From contig JACJNY010000063.1 of NCBI GenBank assembly GCA_014695295.1, positions 276,974 through 340,973 of the forward strand: a stretch of 64,000 nt of DNA, in the 5' to 3' direction. A program made the translations under genes and the position numbers. Source of the DNA: Microcoleus sp. FACHB-61. Lineage in GTDB: Bacteria; Cyanobacteriota; Cyanobacteriia; Cyanobacteriales; Microcoleaceae. Under the pieces are notes generated by a model. It saw nothing but the letters and a program-made list of their open reading frames with translations, searched no databases and had not been told where the DNA came from. This document shows positions 43,786-52,881 of the stretch, one piece after another (the first letter of the stretch is position 1; each line of letters opens with the position of its first letter).

Positions 43786-46146
43786 CTAAGAATGCAATTG
43801 GGGCTGGGAAAAGGTTATTTTAAAAGTCGTGCCAGCAGTTTCTAACAGTTCTATTTTCCCCCGGATTTGCTTGACTAAAGACCCGACCAGCCGCAAACCC
43901 AACGTTCGGGCTTTTCGATAATCTAAGTCTTGAGGAAAACCAATTCCGCTGTCGCTCACAGTTAGCACGCAAAATCTGTTATTATCTATAGTGAAATCTA
44001 TGTTAATTTTACCTTTAATTTTTCCTGTAAAAGCATATTTTAGGGCATTTGTCACAAGCTCGTTAATAATTAATCCGCAAGGAACAGCCGTATCAATATT
44101 AAGAGAACACTGCGCAATCTTTGTTTGCAACTTAACGCCTTCTGCATGAATTTCATAAGCTTGGAATAAATTGTGGGCGAGATTTTGGATGTATTCAGCA
44201 AAGTCAATGTTTGACAAGTCTTTGGATTGATACAATTGTTCGTGAACCAGGGCCATCGATCTGACTCGGTTTTGACTGTCTTTTAACATTTCACTAACGC
44301 GGCTGTCTTGGATGTAGCGGGACTGAAGTTTGAGCAAACTGGAAATAACTTGGAGGTTGTTTTTGACGCGGTGGTGAATTTCTTTGAGGAGAACTTCTTT
44401 TTCTGCGAGGGATGCTTTGATGCCATCCTCGTCGCGCTTGCGATCTGTAATGTCCCGCACTACTGCTTGAATTACTTTTCGCCCGTTAATTTCCATTGAA
44501 TTTAACAGCACTTCTGCAGGAAATTCTGAACCGTCGAGTCGTTTGTGTACCCAGTCAAATCGACAGCTACCTCTTTGCATTGCTGTGTTGATTCTCTGTG
44601 AAACTAGACTGGCTGAATCTTGTCCGTTAGGCTGGAATGGCGGGGAAAATTCCCTCGGATGCTTGCCGTAAAATTCTTTTTTGTTGGTACAGCCAAATAT
44701 TTTTAAGGTGGCGGGGTTGCAGTGAAAAAACTCTTTTTTGTCAAGCAGCATTACTGCGTCGCTGGTGGCTTCGTAAAGGCTGCGAAATTTGTGTTCTGAT
44801 TCTTGCAGCGAGCAGATTAATTGGTTTTTTAGAGCTTCGGCGCGCTTGCGCTCGGTAATGTCTATCCCTACCGAAACTGCTGCGGTTCCCTGATGATATT
44901 TCTGAGCTACTATCAAATAATTTTGGAGGGAACCGTTAATTTCTATGTCTATTTCTTGACAGGTTTGCTGAGATGAACTGTCAAAAAAATTTCGGATCAG
45001 CTCTCCAAAAGCCGAGCCTTTGTCGAGAAAGTTGATTTCTTGACCGACAAAGCTTTCAGGAGACAGTTGGAACGAGGTTGCTAAGTGCTGGTTGACTCCG
45101 ATATACCGCAAATCTGAACTGATCCAAGAAATCAGTCCGGGCACGGCATCCAACACGGCGCGAAGTTGGTCTGTAGCTTCTTGGAGTGCTTCTTCCGATC
45201 GCTTGCGATCGCTAATATCTGCCGCCGTTCCGCACAACCCTAAAATAGCGCCGTTTTCAGCTTGGTTGACGATGCTGTTGACCCGCAGGTGGACGGGAGT
45301 ACCGTCTTTGCGAACGTGTACTGTTTCGTAAGGAGAATTAGCGGTTTGTGGCTGAATTCTGGTTCTCGCTAAAAGTTGCGAAAATATTTCTTTTAGCGTA
45401 CTTTTTTGGTCGGAAACTAAAAAATCGGTGAAGCGGCGGCCGATCATTTCTGGCGGTTCGTAACCGTAGATGCGTTTGGCGGCGGAATTGACAAAAGTCA
45501 AGAGGCCTTCTGTATCGATCGACCAAATCAATTCTTGGGAGGTTTCTACGAGGTTGCGGTACTTTTTTTCGCTTTCGGCAAGTGCTGCATTGAAGACTGC
45601 CGTTTGCTGCTGAAGTCTGTCTTCTAATTCTTGATTTGCCGTTTCCAGAGTGGCCATGGACTGCTCGCGCTCGGTAATTTGAGTGGAAACACCTACTGCC
45701 CCGACAACTTCGCCGTTTCCATCTCGCAGGGCTGCCGATCGAATTTCGTACATAAAATCCCCCTCTCGGGCATTCCAAGTGCGATCGTTTCCTGCTAGTA
45801 CCTCAGCAATATTTTCTAAGATATCTGGCTGGCTGCTGTAAACTTCAAAAATCGACAGCCCGACAGTTGCACCTGGTTTGAGTCCCAAATTTTCTAATCC
45901 TTTGCCTTGTGCAAGCGTTAACTTGCCGTCTCTGTCTGTGGCCCACAGAAAAATCGGGGCACAACTGACGGCGGCGTGCAGGGTTTCGTTGGCTTGTTTG
46001 AGCCGATCGATTTCTGCCTGAAGCCGCTCCCGGGTGCTGTTTAATTCTACCGTTAGTCGATCGGCTTTTTGCTGCCAACTGGCAGCAGTGTCGCACATTT
46101 CTGCGAGATTGCGGGAACGACAGATGGATTGGTTGCAGTGTGACAT
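43786..46146 (-). CDS. multi-PAS HisKA_2-type sensor histidine kinase
   Basis: Four PAS domains (about 50-170, 195-315, 325-440, 460-580), with conserved strings such as VEGTSQELIWSIDTEGLLTF-like and DITERKR linkers, precede a HisKA_2 dimerisation domain (EIHHRVKNNLQVISSLLKLQ) and an ATPase domain (LIINELVTNALKYAFTGKIK, DSGIGFPQDLD). It has no membrane segment, so it is a cytoplasmic sensor. ATG 46146 (MSHCNQSICRS) is preferred over a GTG at 46164. The gene ends 11 nt before the REC-GGDEF-EAL regulator, forming a two-component operon. Confidence 0.93.
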   Translation of the reverse strand: MSHCNQSICRSRNLAEMCDTAASWQQKADRLTVELNSTRERLQAEIDRLKQANETLHAAVSCAPIFLWATDRDGKLTLAQGKGLENLGLKPGATVGLSIFEVYSSQPDILENIAEVLAGNDRTWNAREGDFMYEIRSAALRDGNGEVVGAVGVSTQITEREQSMATLETANQELEDRLQQQTAVFNAALAESEKKYRNLVETSQELIWSIDTEGLLTFVNSAAKRIYGYEPPEMIGRRFTDFLVSDQKSTLKEIFSQLLARTRIQPQTANSPYETVHVRKDGTPVHLRVNSIVNQAENGAILGLCGTAADISDRKRSEEALQEATDQLRAVLDAVPGLISWISSDLRYIGVNQHLATSFQLSPESFVGQEINFLDKGSAFGELIRNFFDSSSQQTCQEIDIEINGSLQNYLIVAQKYHQGTAAVSVGIDITERKRAEALKNQLICSLQESEHKFRSLYEATSDAVMLLDKKEFFHCNPATLKIFGCTNKKEFYGKHPREFSPPFQPNGQDSASLVSQRINTAMQRGSCRFDWVHKRLDGSEFPAEVLLNSMEINGRKVIQAVVRDITDRKRDEDGIKASLAEKEVLLKEIHHRVKNNLQVISSLLKLQSRYIQDSRVSEMLKDSQNRVRSMALVHEQLYQSKDLSNIDFAEYIQNLAHNLFQAYEIHAEGVKLQTKIAQCSLNIDTAVPCGLIINELVTNALKYAFTGKIKGKINIDFTIDNNRFCVLTVSDSGIGFPQDLDYRKARTLGLRLVGSLVKQIRGKIELLETAGTTFKITFSQPQLHS

Positions 46147-46800
46147 GGTTACTCTGGGGTGCACTGTATATTTAACCCCAGCCTATCTTTTAAGCATAAA
46201 CTTTTTAAGTGAAATATTACAGTTAGCTGCGATACTCCCGATCGGTATGCGATAGTTTAAAGCTAGTTTAAAGGATTCAGGAATTGCGGCTCGTTCCGGC
46301 TTTCTGGCGACTGTTCAGAAATTGACTATCCGTTGAATAATGCCTGCGAAGCGGTACTTTTACTGTAAGTAAGTGTAGTAGGGAACAAAGAAGTTCCGCA
46401 ATCCTCGGCTTAGACAAGAACTGGAATTGTAAATTTATTATATTTGTTTGCGTAGATTCACGCACCGAGGAATCGGGAATTGGGACATATTAAACAGTCC
46501 AGAACGCACTCTTAATATCATGTGCGGTCAATTACCAGTCATAAAAGGTGTTTGTACTTAGGAAGCCCGTCCGAGCGAGTTTTATAAGAATAGCCATGAA
46601 GGCAGCCTTGCTAAACCCGGTTTATACGAAAAAAGCTCGGGTTGAGTGATAAAAAATATAAAAATAATATCGTTTCTGTTTGCATCAGAATAATATTTTT
46701 TGGAGTGGCGCTAGCGGGGATTCAATTAATAGCCCTCAAAAAAAATGTAACTGTAGGCAAGCTCCAAACACATAGCCGAGCAGTCATTCCCAATTCTTCA
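46147..46800. other. 650-nt intergenic region, no gene seen
   Basis: No protein gene is supported; the 62-aa minus-strand frame at 46277 has no family features. It is AT-rich, with AACCCG...CGGGTT (about 46615-46645), a weak hairpin, and a T/A-rich stretch at 46660-46690. Confidence 0.4.
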
Positions 46801-46830
46801 ATTTAAAATCTAAAATCTAAAATTTAAAAT
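46801..46830. repeat. TAAAATC heptamers at the 3' end of the WD40 gene
   Basis: Four imperfect heptamers (AAAATCT and AAAATTT), abutting the WD40 stop codon. Confidence 0.7.
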
Positions 46831-48020
46831 GGTATAACTCCCCAAGTTTTGACAGTTTTGTCTATACTGCCGCTGATAATAGTTTCACCATCGCTGCTAA
46901 AAGTAAGACAAGTAACAGAGCTTTGATGTCCGCTGAGAGTGTGAATATTTTCGCCGGTACTGGCATTCCAAAATTTGATATTACCATCGGCACTAGCACT
47001 GACAACAGTGAGTCCGTCGGCACTAAAGGCGATCGCATTTATTGAGTTAAAATGCCCGGCCAAAGTTATTGAACTATCTGGATTCGATAGCTGCCGCAGT
47101 TGAATATTTCTGTCCCAGCCGCCAGCAGCCAAAGTCTGGCCGTCTGGACTGAAAGCCAGACAATTCGCGTAACCCTTAATTGTTTGGGAGCATTCTCTGC
47201 TGCGGAGGTTCCACAGTTTAATTGTACCGTCAGAACTGCTGCTAGCGAGAGTTTGTGCGATCGGGCTAAAAGCAAGACTAACAATTCCTGCTTTATGGGC
47301 TCCCCAAGTTAAAAGACTGCCAAAGGTACAGATTAACTTTCCCGTCTCTAAATTCCAAATTTTGATAGTAGTATCTGCCGAACCGCTGGCGATAACTTGA
47401 CTGTCGGGACTGATGACAATTGCGCTAATTTCCCCTTCATGTCCGAGGGAAGTATGCCGCAATTCTCCTCCTTGCCAAATTTCGATCGCACGATGTTTGG
47501 GAGTATTTCGGCTCCTTACAAAAACTTCGCTTTCTTGGCAAAGGACAAAAGTTTCTTGAGCGCGGGGATACTTCTCAACAGTATAGAGTATTTCTCCTGT
47601 ATCTACATCGCAAATTCTAATTATTTTGCCGTGCAAACTCGCCGTGCGATCACCTCCGGGACTAATCGCAACATTTGTCCCAGTTTTTCCACTGCGAATG
47701 CAGTCAAAAAGCTTGTAAGGCACGAATTCTTTTAAAGCTTGGCGCACTAGAGGTTCTGTCCTCGGTCGCAAAATTAAATAAGCAACTCGCTGCACTTCTG
47801 CTGCGGGGTCACGCAGCGCTTCAATTGCTAAATTTAAACCAGCGCCTCCGTATTTAGGAGCATCTTTAACAGCGGCAATCCGCGACTCGATACTAGGACT
47901 GTTGAAGCGCTGCTTGACCCCGGCGATGCCTCCCAAAACAGCGCCGGCGATCGGGATTTGACTTTGACCGCCGAGGACGGCATCATATTCTCTGGGTTGG
48001 TTAGAATTGTCGGCTATCAT
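46824..48020 (-). CDS. WD40-repeat protein with helical N-terminus
   Basis: An N-terminal region (about 1-95) with HEAT-like helices (GLNLAIEALRDPAAEVQRVA, YLILRPRTEPLVRQALKEF) is followed by about six or seven WD40 repeats, for example ISAIVISPDSQVIASGSADT then TIKIWNLETG. WD40 propellers are scaffolds. No catalytic domain is fused, unlike many cyanobacterial WD40 proteins. Both sides of the gene carry TAAAATC-type repeats: 46801-46830 and 48024-48047. Cytoplasmic. Function unknown. Confidence 0.85.
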   Translation of the reverse strand: MIADNSNQPREYDAVLGGQSQIPIAGAVLGGIAGVKQRFNSPSIESRIAAVKDAPKYGGAGLNLAIEALRDPAAEVQRVAYLILRPRTEPLVRQALKEFVPYKLFDCIRSGKTGTNVAISPGGDRTASLHGKIIRICDVDTGEILYTVEKYPRAQETFVLCQESEVFVRSRNTPKHRAIEIWQGGELRHTSLGHEGEISAIVISPDSQVIASGSADTTIKIWNLETGKLICTFGSLLTWGAHKAGIVSLAFSPIAQTLASSSSDGTIKLWNLRSRECSQTIKGYANCLAFSPDGQTLAAGGWDRNIQLRQLSNPDSSITLAGHFNSINAIAFSADGLTVVSASADGNIKFWNASTGENIHTLSGHQSSVTCLTFSSDGETIISGSIDKTVKTWGVIPF

Positions 48021-48325
48021 ACCATTTTAGATTTTAGATTTTAGATTGAAAAATTGGCAAGGAATGATTGCTTAAAGGTTTAAAATACGGGCATAAAGTT
48101 GCTTTTTTGTGTGGATATGGTATCAATTTAAAACTTAAAATTTGGTAATTACAGGACGCTGGGGACAAAACCGCCCTCAACCGGGTTTATGTGCAGATGC
48201 TATCCTGCCCAACCCCATATTTATCGTATAAAGCGGGTTTAATAGCGCAATTCCTAACTTATTGACGGTTGCTGTTTATGCTATTATAATCAAATCAGCG
48301 TTTTACACAAAAATCCGAAAGTGAT
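48021..48325. other. intergenic region between divergent WD40 and ycf35 genes
   Basis: Contains about three TTTTAGA heptamers (48024-48047) next to the WD40 start. Otherwise no gene or hairpin stands out; the two divergent promoters must lie here. Confidence 0.45.
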
Positions 48326-48700
48326 ATGTCACACTTCACAACTATCAAGGTTCAGATCAAGAACGGCGAACTGCTGCATCAAGTGTTGGAAGAGTTGGGT
48401 TATCAAGTAGAGTCCAATGTGCAGGTACGGGGTTATCGGGGTGACAAAACTAATGCCGAGTACGTGATTCGGCAATCCAATGGTTACGATTTGGGTTTTC
48501 GCCGCAGCGGAGAGGATTACGAATTGGTGGCGGATTTTTGGGGCGCTCGAATTAATCAGCAGGAATTTATCAATTCAATTAGTCAAAAATACGCGCGCAA
48601 AAGTTTGATGGCGGCGGTGCAGTCAGAGGGTTTTCATGTTGAAGAAGAGGAAACTTTGGCAGATGGAACGCTGAGAGTTGTAGTGGGTCGATGGGTGTAA
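48326..48700 (+). CDS. ycf35: Ycf35 (DUF1257) protein
   Basis: The 124-aa protein starts MSHFTTIKVQIKNGELLHQV and carries VRGYRGDKTNAEYVIRQSNG, YDLGFRRSGEDYELVADFWG, as in the Ycf35/DUF1257 family of cyanobacteria and algal plastids. It is highly conserved but not understood. The C-terminal LADGTLRVVVGRWV matches the family. In many genomes, as I recall, this gene sits beside a DUF2997 gene; here the DUF2997 protein is 8 kb away (56394). Confidence 0.9.
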   Translation: MSHFTTIKVQIKNGELLHQVLEELGYQVESNVQVRGYRGDKTNAEYVIRQSNGYDLGFRRSGEDYELVADFWGARINQQEFINSISQKYARKSLMAAVQSEGFHVEEEETLADGTLRVVVGRWV

Positions 48701-48746
48701 GACTCGCGCTTGATTAACTCGTTTTTAGGTATCAAGAGAAATCACC

Positions 48747-48960
48747 ATGTGGCGATCGGCGATCGTACTAATCATCCTCGCGCTTGTAGTTGGCATTGTT
48801 GGCGCGATCGCCCTTGGAGCATACCGCTGGCATCTCGGTACCCAGGAACTGCCAGCAAATCTGGAAGCGGGGCGATCGCCGATTAAACCTCTCACATTTG
48901 ATGCGCGGGAAATCGCCGATTTACCCCAGCCAGTACAGCGCTACTTTCGCGTGGCCAGAA
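48747..48960 (+). pseudogene. truncated N-terminal fragment of a membrane-anchored protein
   Basis: MWRSAIVLIILALVVGIVGA then ALGAYRWHLGTQELPANLEA and PQPVQRYFRVA match my memory of the first 70 residues of a longer cyanobacterial family (I believe DUF6544/DUF6920). Similarity ends at about 48960 and the frame then runs through a GCGATCGC octamer into the antisense of the DUF29 gene (stop near 49055). The rest of the gene is missing, so this is probably a 3'-deleted pseudogene. Confidence 0.5.
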
Positions 48961-49002
48961 AACCAAAGTGCGATCGCCCTAATTCAAAAACTAATATCGC
49001 TC

Positions 49003-49500
49003 TCATTCCATCACCTCATCTGTTGCCTGTTCACCCGGATAAAAAGCATCGCTAAAAATTTCTTCTAAGGTATACTGACAATTCTCGGGAAAAGTTTTTC
49101 GTGGCAGATTTGTTTCTCCAGAAGCTAATGCCATTCCTTTGATGTAAGCTGTCTGGAGAGCTTCTTGTAGGTAAGGTTTGAGACTTGGATTCTCTTTGAG
49201 TAACTCTAATATATCCATACGCTGGATGCAAATTGTATTCACCCCACTGCGACTTCTTTTTGATACTTGATATTCCCATTTAAGCAAATGTCCAATCAAA
49301 ATACTCAAGCGGTTTCTTAATTCGGCGCGTTGTTGTTTTCCCAATGACTCAATCTCCTCGATTAAATTAGGTAGGTCAATTTGGCTCCATTCTCGATGTT
49401 TGAGGAGTTTTGCTTGTTCCTGAGTCCAAGCATAAAAATCTGTTTCATAAAGACTTGGTATTAAAGTTCCCGGTATTTGTTCACTTTGTGGTGTTTGCAT
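49003..49500 (-). CDS. DUF29-family protein
   Basis: About 165 aa with the family core: YETDFYAWTQEQAKLLKHRE, DLPNLIEEIESLGKQQRAEL, RNRLSILIGHLLKWEYQ and further NPSLKPYLQEAL. DUF29 proteins are small, helical and very abundant in cyanobacteria; function unknown. ATG 49500 (MQTPQSEQIPG) is preferred; ATG 49551 would add 17 residues. It sits at the break point of the truncated plus-strand gene, so a rearrangement may have placed it there. Confidence 0.85.
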   Translation of the reverse strand: MQTPQSEQIPGTLIPSLYETDFYAWTQEQAKLLKHREWSQIDLPNLIEEIESLGKQQRAELRNRLSILIGHLLKWEYQVSKRSRSGVNTICIQRMDILELLKENPSLKPYLQEALQTAYIKGMALASGETNLPRKTFPENCQYTLEEIFSDAFYPGEQATDEVME

Positions 49501-49664
49501 AAAAATATCAAAAATTAGTGTTCTTTCCTTAATTATACTTAACAGCTTCATTATCCGGCAGATTTCTTAGTCTCGCGTTGCGAGTAATTCGTTTTTGTAG
49601 GGGCAATCCCCCCCTGGTTGCCCCGGTTTCAACTTCATAAAGAGGGTAACTTTCTCAAAAAACC

Positions 49665-51176
49665 CTACCTCAAAAACAACTTATACGCCGGATTCTGACT
49701 CTCATCCCCATACTGATAGCCCAGCGTATCCAAAAAAGCCTGCCACTCCTGCATCTCATCGGGCGGTACTTGAATACCCACCACAATTCGCCCGTAATCT
49801 GCGCCATTATTTCGATAGTGAAAAACGCTGATATTCCAGTTAGGACTCATGGAACCGACAAACTTCATCAACGCACCGGGACGTTCGGGAAATTCAAAGC
49901 GATAAAACAATTCATGATCGGCCAGCATCGAACGCCCGCCCACCATATGCCGCACGTGCAATTTCGTTAATTCATCATCAGTTAAATCCAAAGTCTTGAA
50001 GCCACAATCTTCAAAACTCGCGGCTATCTTCACCGCATCGGCACGGTTTTGAATTTGCACACCGATAAAAATATGTGCCTCTTTCTCATCCGCAATTCTA
50101 TAGCTAAATTCAGTTAAATTGCGCTTTCCCAGACATTCGCAAAACCTGCGGAGACTGCCAGCTTGTTCGGGAATTGTGACTGCAAAAATGGCTTCGCGGC
50201 GTTCGCCAAACTCGGCTCTTTCTGCTACGAAACGCAGCCGATCGAAATTCATGTTCGCGCCGCAAGCAACAGCAATTAATGTTTCTCCTGCGATTTGTTC
50301 TCGTTCGACGTAAGCTTTCGCACCTGCGATCGCCAAAGCGCCAGCAGGTTCTAAGATCGATCGCGTATCTTCAAAAACATCCTTAATCGCCGCGCAAACA
50401 TCATCCGTATCCACCAAAATAATCTCATCCACATACTCCTGACACAACCGAAAAGTTTCCTCCCCCACTTCCCGCACAGCAACGCCGTCAGCAAATAAAC
50501 CCACCTGCGACAAACGCACCCGTTTACCCGCTTTCAGCGATTGATTCATGGCATCGGAATCCACCGGTTCGACGCCAATAATTTTAATTTCCGGCCGCAA
50601 CCGCTTGACATAGGCCGCAATTCCCGAAATCAATCCACCGCCACCAATTGCCACAAAAATCGCGTGAATTGGTTTTTGATGTTGTCGCAGAATTTCCATG
50701 CCGATCGTACCCTGTCCAGCAATCACGTAGGGGTCATCAAAAGGGTGAATAAAAGTCATACCTTTTTCCGCCTCTAATTGACGCGCAAAGGCGTAGGCAT
50801 CATCGTAAGCGTCCCCATGCAAAACTACCTCTCCACCACGGGCTATCACCGCATTTACCTTCACCTGCGGCGTCGTTACGGGCATGACTATTATCGCGCG
50901 AGTTCCCAGGTGGCGGGCGGCGAGGGCGACTCCTTGGGCGTGGTTGCCGGCGGAAGCTGCAATGACACCTTGTGCTAGCAAATCCGGCGACAGTTGCGCC
51001 ATTTTGTTGTACGCACCCCGCAGTTTGAAGGAAAACACCGACTGCATATCCTCTCGCTTCAGCAAAAGTTTATTGTTGAGCCGTGCTGATAGATTCGGGG
51101 CTACTTCTAGGGCTGTTTCTTGAGCAACATCGTAGACGCGGGCGGTGAGGATTTGTACCAGGTAATCGCAAAGCAT
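49665..51176 (-). CDS. ilvA: threonine ammonia-lyase, biosynthetic
   Basis: PLP enzyme that deaminates threonine to 2-oxobutanoate, the first step of isoleucine synthesis. PLP Lys is K51 in SFKLRGAYNK; the glycine-rich phosphate loop reads IGGGGLISGIAA. The 503-aa length and two C-terminal ACT-like domains (FAVTIPEQAGSLRRF and YRFEFPERPGALMKF) are those of the biosynthetic, isoleucine-inhibited form. A short leader MLCDYLVQIL precedes TARVYDVAQETALE. Monocistronic. Confidence 0.95.
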   Translation of the reverse strand: MLCDYLVQILTARVYDVAQETALEVAPNLSARLNNKLLLKREDMQSVFSFKLRGAYNKMAQLSPDLLAQGVIAASAGNHAQGVALAARHLGTRAIIVMPVTTPQVKVNAVIARGGEVVLHGDAYDDAYAFARQLEAEKGMTFIHPFDDPYVIAGQGTIGMEILRQHQKPIHAIFVAIGGGGLISGIAAYVKRLRPEIKIIGVEPVDSDAMNQSLKAGKRVRLSQVGLFADGVAVREVGEETFRLCQEYVDEIILVDTDDVCAAIKDVFEDTRSILEPAGALAIAGAKAYVEREQIAGETLIAVACGANMNFDRLRFVAERAEFGERREAIFAVTIPEQAGSLRRFCECLGKRNLTEFSYRIADEKEAHIFIGVQIQNRADAVKIAASFEDCGFKTLDLTDDELTKLHVRHMVGGRSMLADHELFYRFEFPERPGALMKFVGSMSPNWNISVFHYRNNGADYGRIVVGIQVPPDEMQEWQAFLDTLGYQYGDESQNPAYKLFLR

Positions 51177-51477
51177 GGGGTTAGCAGGTTGGTTGATGCC
51201 GGATGGTTGGATAATTGTACGGCACTTGTGTTAGTATTTTGCGGGCAATTGGCGATCCTCTTCGAGGGCTTTCCTTCGGATCGCTTCGCTAACGCTAACG
51301 GGCGATTCCCTGGGGGATAGCTTCGCTTCACGCAAGTTTTCAATAATAACTTTTCTCTTTGGGAACATAAGAAGCGTGAAGACTATGAATAATATTTCGT
51401 TTTTGCCGCTTCCCCCGGTTATAAAATCCGGTTTGTGAGCGTATTAGTCCGTAATCATTGATTTAGTATGTAAATTC
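51177..51477. other. divergent intergenic region of ilvA and the GNAT gene
   Basis: About 300 nt. It carries TTCCTTCGGATCGCTTCGCT and GGGGGATAGCTTCGCTTC, words that recur at 40553-40575 (CCCTACGGGATAGCTTCGC), plus AACGCTAACGGGCG. These look like a dispersed repeat family. No gene or riboswitch was recognised. Confidence 0.45.
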
Positions 51478-52032
51478 ATGAACGTACAAATTACAGATTT
51501 GCGTGCGGTTGACGAGCCAAAAATTCAACAGGTAGCTAGATTAATAGTTGAAGGTTTTAAAGAGCATTGGCCCGATGCTTGGCCAGATCTAAATTCTGCT
51601 TTGCAAGAAGTGCAAGAATCTTTAGGAGCCGATCGCATCAGTCGAATTGCTGTCGGCGACAGCAATCAAGTTTTGGGATGGATTGGGGGGATTAAACAGT
51701 ATGACGGTAATGTTTGGGAACTGCACCCGCTGGTAGTGGGAACAGAATTTCGCGGACAAGGAATTGGTCGATCGCTCGTAGCTGATTTAGCAGCAGAAGC
51801 TAAAAACCGGGGAGGGATCGTGCTGTGGGTAGGTACCGACGACGAAGACAATCAAACCAGTCTTTCAGGCATCAATCTTTATCCTAACGTTTGGGAACAC
51901 ATCGCCAAAATTAGAAATTTGCGCGGTCATCCCTACGAATTTTATCAAAAAATGGGTTTTGCGATCGTGGGAGTGATGCCCGACGCCAACGGAATTGGCA
52001 AGCCAGATATTTTCATGGCAAAGCGGTTGTAA
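51478..52032 (+). CDS. GNAT acetyltransferase, AAC(6')-like
   Basis: The 184-aa protein has the acetyl-CoA loop FRGQGIGRSLV and a C-terminal half (GTDDEDNQTSLSGINLYP, HPYEFYQKMGFAIVGV, PDANGIGKPDIFMAKRL) closely like AAC(6')-type aminoglycoside acetyltransferases. Whether it acts on aminoglycosides is unknown; many chromosomal relatives have other amine substrates. Cytoplasmic. No mobile element is adjacent. Confidence 0.75.
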   Translation: MNVQITDLRAVDEPKIQQVARLIVEGFKEHWPDAWPDLNSALQEVQESLGADRISRIAVGDSNQVLGWIGGIKQYDGNVWELHPLVVGTEFRGQGIGRSLVADLAAEAKNRGGIVLWVGTDDEDNQTSLSGINLYPNVWEHIAKIRNLRGHPYEFYQKMGFAIVGVMPDANGIGKPDIFMAKRL

Positions 52033-52123
52033 AGTTTAATGTAGGTTCTAAATTTACTGCTCGGTGGCTTGCCAATCCAACACTTAGCAAAATTAGTTGT
52101 TGAAAGTTTCCCAGAAAATCGGT

Positions 52124-52693
52124 CTAGTCTGGACGTGCGAACCCCGTTCGAGGGTCGCTAATAAACAAACCCAGAACTAACGAATCCATCACCGTATCCC
52201 AGACAGGAGTCAAACGCTCTGCATCGTCAACCCAGTAATCAAAAGTAATCAAACACTGAACATTAGAACCCAATCCAATACAGATCCGCGAATAAGCTTC
52301 CCGCTGCTCTGGAGGGTCGATAAACTTAAATTCAGTCCAAACAATGCGGGCAGTTTGCCGCTTCAATTGGATAATTTCCCCAAAAGCGATCGGATTCCGC
52401 GTATCATCTTCAACCACCTTCTGTAATAGCGGCACCAGCGGAAAATCTGCCCAGTTACCAGGTGGTAGCAAATTAAACGAAACCTCCAAACGACAATCAT
52501 CATCCGGCGGCTTTTTATCCGTAAACCGGAACGAATTAGTATCCGGTTCAAAATGCCAATCTTCCGGGACATCAAAGCGGACTGCACCTCTTCCTGCTAC
52601 AAAAATCCTAGTTCCAGGCTTCGACTTCCAATTGTGGTCTTCTTTGAGCTCTAAGGTTTCCTTGAGCCATTCTTGCTTTTTGCGCTTAGACAT
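52124..52693 (-). CDS. conserved hypothetical protein (189 aa)
   Basis: The first 25 residues are basic (KRKKQEWLKETLELKEDHNW). The rest is beta-rich: RFDVPEDWHFEPDTNSFRFT, CRLEVSFNLLPPG, CLITFDYWVDDAERLTPVWD then TVMDSLVLG. This pattern of 'VPEDW...F.D..PP.D.C.LEVS' resembles immunity- or stress-type small proteins (DUF1795/DcrB-like), but I am not sure. No signal peptide. Confidence 0.55.
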   Translation of the reverse strand: MSKRKKQEWLKETLELKEDHNWKSKPGTRIFVAGRGAVRFDVPEDWHFEPDTNSFRFTDKKPPDDDCRLEVSFNLLPPGNWADFPLVPLLQKVVEDDTRNPIAFGEIIQLKRQTARIVWTEFKFIDPPEQREAYSRICIGLGSNVQCLITFDYWVDDAERLTPVWDTVMDSLVLGLFISDPRTGFARPD

Positions 52694-52881
52694 AAACAGA
52701 ACACCAAATTGCTGCTAATGTGTAGTTTTAGACCTTGCAAACACATTTTAACTCTATTTTGCTCGCCGTTTGCTCAAAGATAACAATCCTTACAAAAATT
52801 ATGAATTCCTCTCTTCTCTATTCCTCTGTGTTCTCTGCGCCTCTGCGGTAAAAAAGAATTCCTTTCACAATTTGCTAAGTT

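Noticed and set aside
46277..46465. 62-aa minus-strand frame in the 650-nt gap
   Set aside because: It has no ribosome binding site, domain or hydrophobic pattern and is composed like intergenic DNA.
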